Shown here: positions 63,742 to 64,000 of the stretch, piece by piece | Layout: every line of letters starts with the position of its first letter | Numbering within the stretch: the stretch's first letter is position 1 | Origin: Allostella sp. ATCC 35155 | Lineage (GTDB): Bacteria; Pseudomonadota; Alphaproteobacteria; ATCC43930; Allostellaceae | NCBI GenBank assembly: GCA_006738865.1 | Contig: AP019701.1 | Location: 4,274,001-4,338,000 of the forward strand | Reading direction: 5' to 3' | DNA: 64,000 nucleotides | Notes under the pieces: model-generated | The model's database searches: none | What the model was told of the DNA's origin: nothing | What the model saw: only the letters and a program-made list of their open reading frames with translations | Position numbers and translations under genes: made by a program

Positions 63742-64000
63742 ATGCCTGAAGCGATGCCGCCCGCCCCCGCCACCCCGCCATTCCCGGCCGCAACCGACAT
63801 CGTGGTGATCGGCGGCGGCATCGTCGGCGCCGCCGCGGCGCTGGCGCTGGCCCGGCGCCGGTTGCGGGTGGTGCTGGTCGAGAAGGACCGCATCGCCGGC
63901 CAGCAGTCCGGCCGCAACTGGGGCTTCGTGCGCAGCCAGTATCGCGACCCGGCCGAGCTGCCGCTCGCCGTCGAGGCGCTCACCCTCTGGTCCGACTTCG
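63742..64000 (+). CDS. FAD-dependent oxidoreductase (partial, runs off the window)
   Basis: 86 codons of a second DAO-family oxidoreductase. After an Ala/Pro-rich leader, TDIVVIGGGIVGAAAALALARRRLRVVLVEKDRIAGQQSGRNWGFVRSQYRDPAELPLAV shows the FAD Rossmann loop and the QSGRNWGFVR flavin-contact motif. A second ATG at 63754 is possible. The gene starts 140 bases from the divergent DAO gene; that gap holds the shared promoter region and is a likely target of the neighbouring LysR protein. Confidence 0.85.
   Translation, partial: MPEAMPPAPATPPFPAATDIVVIGGGIVGAAAALALARRRLRVVLVEKDRIAGQQSGRNWGFVRSQYRDPAELPLAVEALTLWSDF

Overview
The window is strongly G+C-rich and tightly packed, with GTG and TTG starts and many 4-base ATGA/GTGA stop-start overlaps. 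Gene content points to an alphaproteobacterium, most likely Rhodospirillales-like: an mlaA-ispH pair, a DUF1285-Nudix-DUF6111-CCA operon divergent from a MoxR-DUF58-DUF4159 operon, plus DUF4169, DUF6524 and mitofilin-like proteins. The lineage call is inference from synteny and family content. I see no rRNA, tRNA, CRISPR array, transposase or phage gene. No gene-free stretch exceeds 300 bases; the longest is 274 bases at 22000-22273 and holds an inverted repeat.

Region by region. 1-7005: a stress-protein-like fragment, a Lon-like AAA+ protease and an isopropylmalate-dehydrogenase-family enzyme on the minus strand; mlaA and ispH on plus; an MFS exporter on minus with no ATG start. 7105-15571: the most unusual part, a plus-strand run of APH-type kinase, divergent enolase homologue, UbiD decarboxylase and two tandem acyl-adenylating ligases, flanked by a divergent LysE exporter/AraC regulator pair. 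15605-16955: a three-gene minus-strand cassette (unknown protein, HTH protein, DUF6941) with its own AT-rich upstream region. 17134-27084: the two divergent conserved operons, interrupted by a palindromic intergenic element.

27209-29587: VIT-family transporter, TspO and a bacterial eRF1-like protein, which look acquired. 29609-33910: DUF1089 and VOC proteins divergent from a WYL regulator with a visible operator-like palindrome, a VWA protein and a pirin. 34029-41349: AsmA, DUF4169, a cupin, a GlcD-type oxidase, GNAT, YcgN and a 2-hydroxychromene-2-carboxylate isomerase-like protein. 41462-48905: mostly orphan secreted or membrane proteins, including two mitofilin-like proteins around a DUF6524 protein. 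49109-50788: ettA with a clear terminator.

50884-56589: CBS/DUF294 protein, membrane PAS-exonuclease and unknown protein on minus, divergent from a DUF4212/SSS symporter pair on plus, a signalling-plus-uptake neighbourhood. 56666-64000: small membrane proteins, amidohydrolase, CobW-family GTPase, then a minus-strand operon of FAD oxidoreductase, LysR regulator and serine hydrolase facing a second FAD oxidoreductase that runs off the window.

The best candidate for an undescribed system is the kinase/enolase-like/UbiD/double-ligase cluster. Its enolase homologue keeps the acid-base lysine, the metal ligands and the catalytic glutamate but has alanine where enolases have the active-site histidine.
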